Shown here: positions 4,884 to 5,412 of the stretch, piece by piece
Position numbering within the stretch: the stretch's first letter is position 1
Layout of the letters: every line of letters begins with the position of its first letter
DNA from: an uncultured Oscillospiraceae bacterium
GTDB taxonomy: Bacteria; Bacillota; Clostridia; Oscillospirales; Acutalibacteraceae
Length of the DNA stretch: 5,412 nt
Assembly: GCA_900552605.1 (NCBI GenBank)
Contig: USAR01000116.1
Coordinates: 1-5,412 of the forward strand
Reading direction: 5' to 3'
Notes under the pieces: model-generated
Database searches by the model: none
Told to the model about the DNA's origin: nothing
The model's input: only the letters and a program-made list of their open reading frames with translations
Position numbers and translations under genes: made by a program

Positions 4884-4994
4884 ATGAAGAAGAACTTTGC
4901 AAAGGATTTTATAATGCCTATGTCAAGCACCTGCATGCGCATGTGCATTATTTGCCGTGCAAACAGTTCTGTGTGTTCTCCGTTTGGCGCTTAA
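4884..4994 (+). CDS. Met/Cys-rich leader peptide (36 residues)
   Basis: GGAGG lies 9 bases before an ATG that opens 36 codons ending in TAA. The peptide has methionines at 1, 11, 13, 18 and 20 and cysteines at 17, 21, 24 and 31; the cluster at 17-24 reads CMRMCIIC. This is far above the normal frequency for both amino acids. There is no signal peptide or membrane segment. It lies about 57 bases after the predicted transcription start and 35 bases before an intrinsic terminator, and it precedes a methionine-type transporter gene. Its likely job is to let the translating ribosome sense charged tRNA-Met or tRNA-Cys. The codons of the Met/Cys cluster coincide with a hairpin at 4927-4946. It could instead be a functional small peptide such as a metal-binding one, which is less likely given its position. 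Confidence 0.75.
   Translation: MKKNFAKDFIMPMSSTCMRMCIICRANSSVCSPFGA
4927..4946 (+). other. Hairpin within the Met/Cys codons of the leader peptide
   Basis: GCACCTGC and GCATGTGC flank a four-base loop (ATGC) and pair in 7 of 8 positions, with one C-U mismatch. A second small stem, TTTGC-CGT-GCAAA, follows at 4951-4963. The first lies exactly across codons 15-21, where a ribosome short of Met or Cys would stall, so it would be open or closed depending on ribosome position. It may act as a pause hairpin. Confidence 0.45.
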
Positions 4995-5028
4995 GAATAT
5001 TCGGTTATCGAATACGGTGCGTTATTTT

Positions 5029-5071
5029 GCCGAGGAGCTTCACACAAAAGCTTCTCGGCTTTTTTGTTTTT
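5029..5071 (+). terminator. Attenuator: intrinsic terminator between leader peptide and metQ
   Basis: The arms GCCGAGGAGCTT (5029-5040) and AAGCTTCTCGGC (5048-5059) pair over 12 bp with one G-U. The loop is 7 bases, and a TTTTTT tract and then GTTTTT follow. It is a strong terminator by any standard. No promoter is apparent between it and metQ, so metQ expression seems to require read-through. A smaller stem (TATTCG-GTTAT-CGAATA, 4998-5014) lies between the leader stop codon and the terminator. Confidence 0.92.
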
Positions 5072-5097
5072 AAAAATTTATCGGAGGGAAGGTATCT

Positions 5098-5160
5098 ATG
5101 AAAAACTATTTTGAAACCCTTGTAAGAGCCAACTTCAGGTTTGGGCGAATGTGCAGTTGA
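5098..5160 (+). CDS. Second short leader ORF (20 residues, ends RMCS)
   Basis: GGAGG about 10 bases before an ATG starts a 20-codon frame that ends with Arg-Met-Cys-Ser and TGA. The peptide begins MKNYFETLV and carries NFRFGR before the Met-Cys pair. It lies downstream of the terminator and 69 bases upstream of metQ. A hairpin can form around its stop codon, with GGCGA (5144-5148) pairing with TCGCC (5164-5168) and extended by AGG/CCT. The excellent ribosome binding site and the terminal Met-Cys echo the first leader. It may be a second sensing point, acting on metQ translation rather than on termination. No function is established, and a chance frame cannot be excluded. Confidence 0.55.
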   Translation: MKNYFETLVRANFRFGRMCS

Positions 5161-5229
5161 TTCTCGCCAGCCTAAACATTTAATTATTAAAACAAACTAA
5201 TTTTTTAAAAAACGAAAGGTTGATTGAAA

Positions 5230-5412
5230 ATGAAAAAAATTATTTCTGCACTGCTTATCACGGTTTTCGCTCTCAGTATTTTTGCAGGCTGCAAAAAGAA
5301 CAGCTCGGCAGTTACAATTGCCGTTCCCAATGATACAACAAACGAAGCAAGATCCTTGCTTTTATTAGAGGAAAAGGGTTACATTAAGCTTAAAGACGGT
5401 GCAGGCATCACA
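5230..5412 (+). CDS. metQ: MetQ/NlpA-family substrate-binding lipoprotein (5' part only)
   Basis: The first 61 codons of a gene that runs off the right edge. Residues 1-20 are a lipoprotein signal peptide: MKKIIS, a hydrophobic core, then FAGC with the lipid-modified Cys21. Phe at position -3 of the lipobox is unusual but tolerable. After a short polar linker, VTIAVPNDTTNEARSLLLLE (28-47) and a GYIKLKDGAG segment match the start of NlpA/MetQ-type binding proteins, which capture methionine, often both stereoisomers, for the MetNI ABC importer. AAAGG lies about 10 bases before the ATG. The rest of the gene, and any metN and metI, would lie to the right. Some family members bind other ligands, so methionine is a family inference, supported by the sulfur-amino-acid-rich leader. 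Confidence 0.85.
   Translation, partial: MKKIISALLITVFALSIFAGCKKNSSAVTIAVPNDTTNEARSLLLLEEKGYIKLKDGAGIT

Noticed and set aside
5161..5220. Second terminator just before metQ
   Set aside because: The AT-only pairing between about 5180 and 5210 is weak, and the T run lies inside rather than after a stable stem. No GC-rich hairpin followed by U residues is present.

Overview
The window looks like chromosomal DNA of an anaerobic, low-to-moderate GC Gram-positive bacterium of the class Clostridia, perhaps an Oscillospirales/Ruminococcaceae-type organism. The grounds are a superoxide reductase in place of an aerobic defence enzyme, a ferredoxin-type Fe-S protein divergent from a Crp/Fnr-family regulator, strong AGGAG/GGAGG ribosome binding sites, sigma-A-type promoters, a type A-like RNase P RNA and a Gram-positive-style lipoprotein. 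The genus is inference.

Left part, minus strand (positions 1-2420). A two-gene operon with its own promoter (2392-2420) encodes a ten-helix EamA/DMT transporter and an overlapping formyltransferase of the Fmt/ArnA type. Beyond it lies dfx, a two-iron superoxide reductase (desulfoferrodoxin) with a separate promoter, a perfect 13-bp dyad next to the expected start of transcription, and a bidirectional terminator. The first 60 bases are unusually GC-rich and are not assigned.

Middle part, minus strand (2547-3739). RNase P RNA (rnpB) has a promoter that begins inside the 3' end of the gene before it and a terminator after it. Upstream lies a 241-residue protein with an N-terminal ferredoxin-like domain and an uncharacterised cysteine-containing C-terminal domain. 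It is transcribed divergently from a 220-residue Crp/Fnr-family regulator. Two dyads in the roughly 220-bp gap suggest redox, metal or nitrosative control of the pair.

Right part, plus strand (4645-5412). After a 29-codon scrap resembling the N-terminus of an IS110 transposase comes the most interesting segment. A consensus promoter is overlaid by nested dyads. A 36-codon leader peptide rich in Met and Cys follows, then a textbook intrinsic terminator, then a second leader ORF of 20 codons ending Arg-Met-Cys-Ser. The last feature is the start of a MetQ/NlpA-type lipoprotein gene, the binding component of a methionine-type ABC importer. The layout suggests that sulfur-amino-acid supply controls the transporter at two levels: a DNA-binding repressor at the promoter, and ribosome-dependent attenuation in the leader. 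The attenuation model is inference from the sequence and has not been tested.
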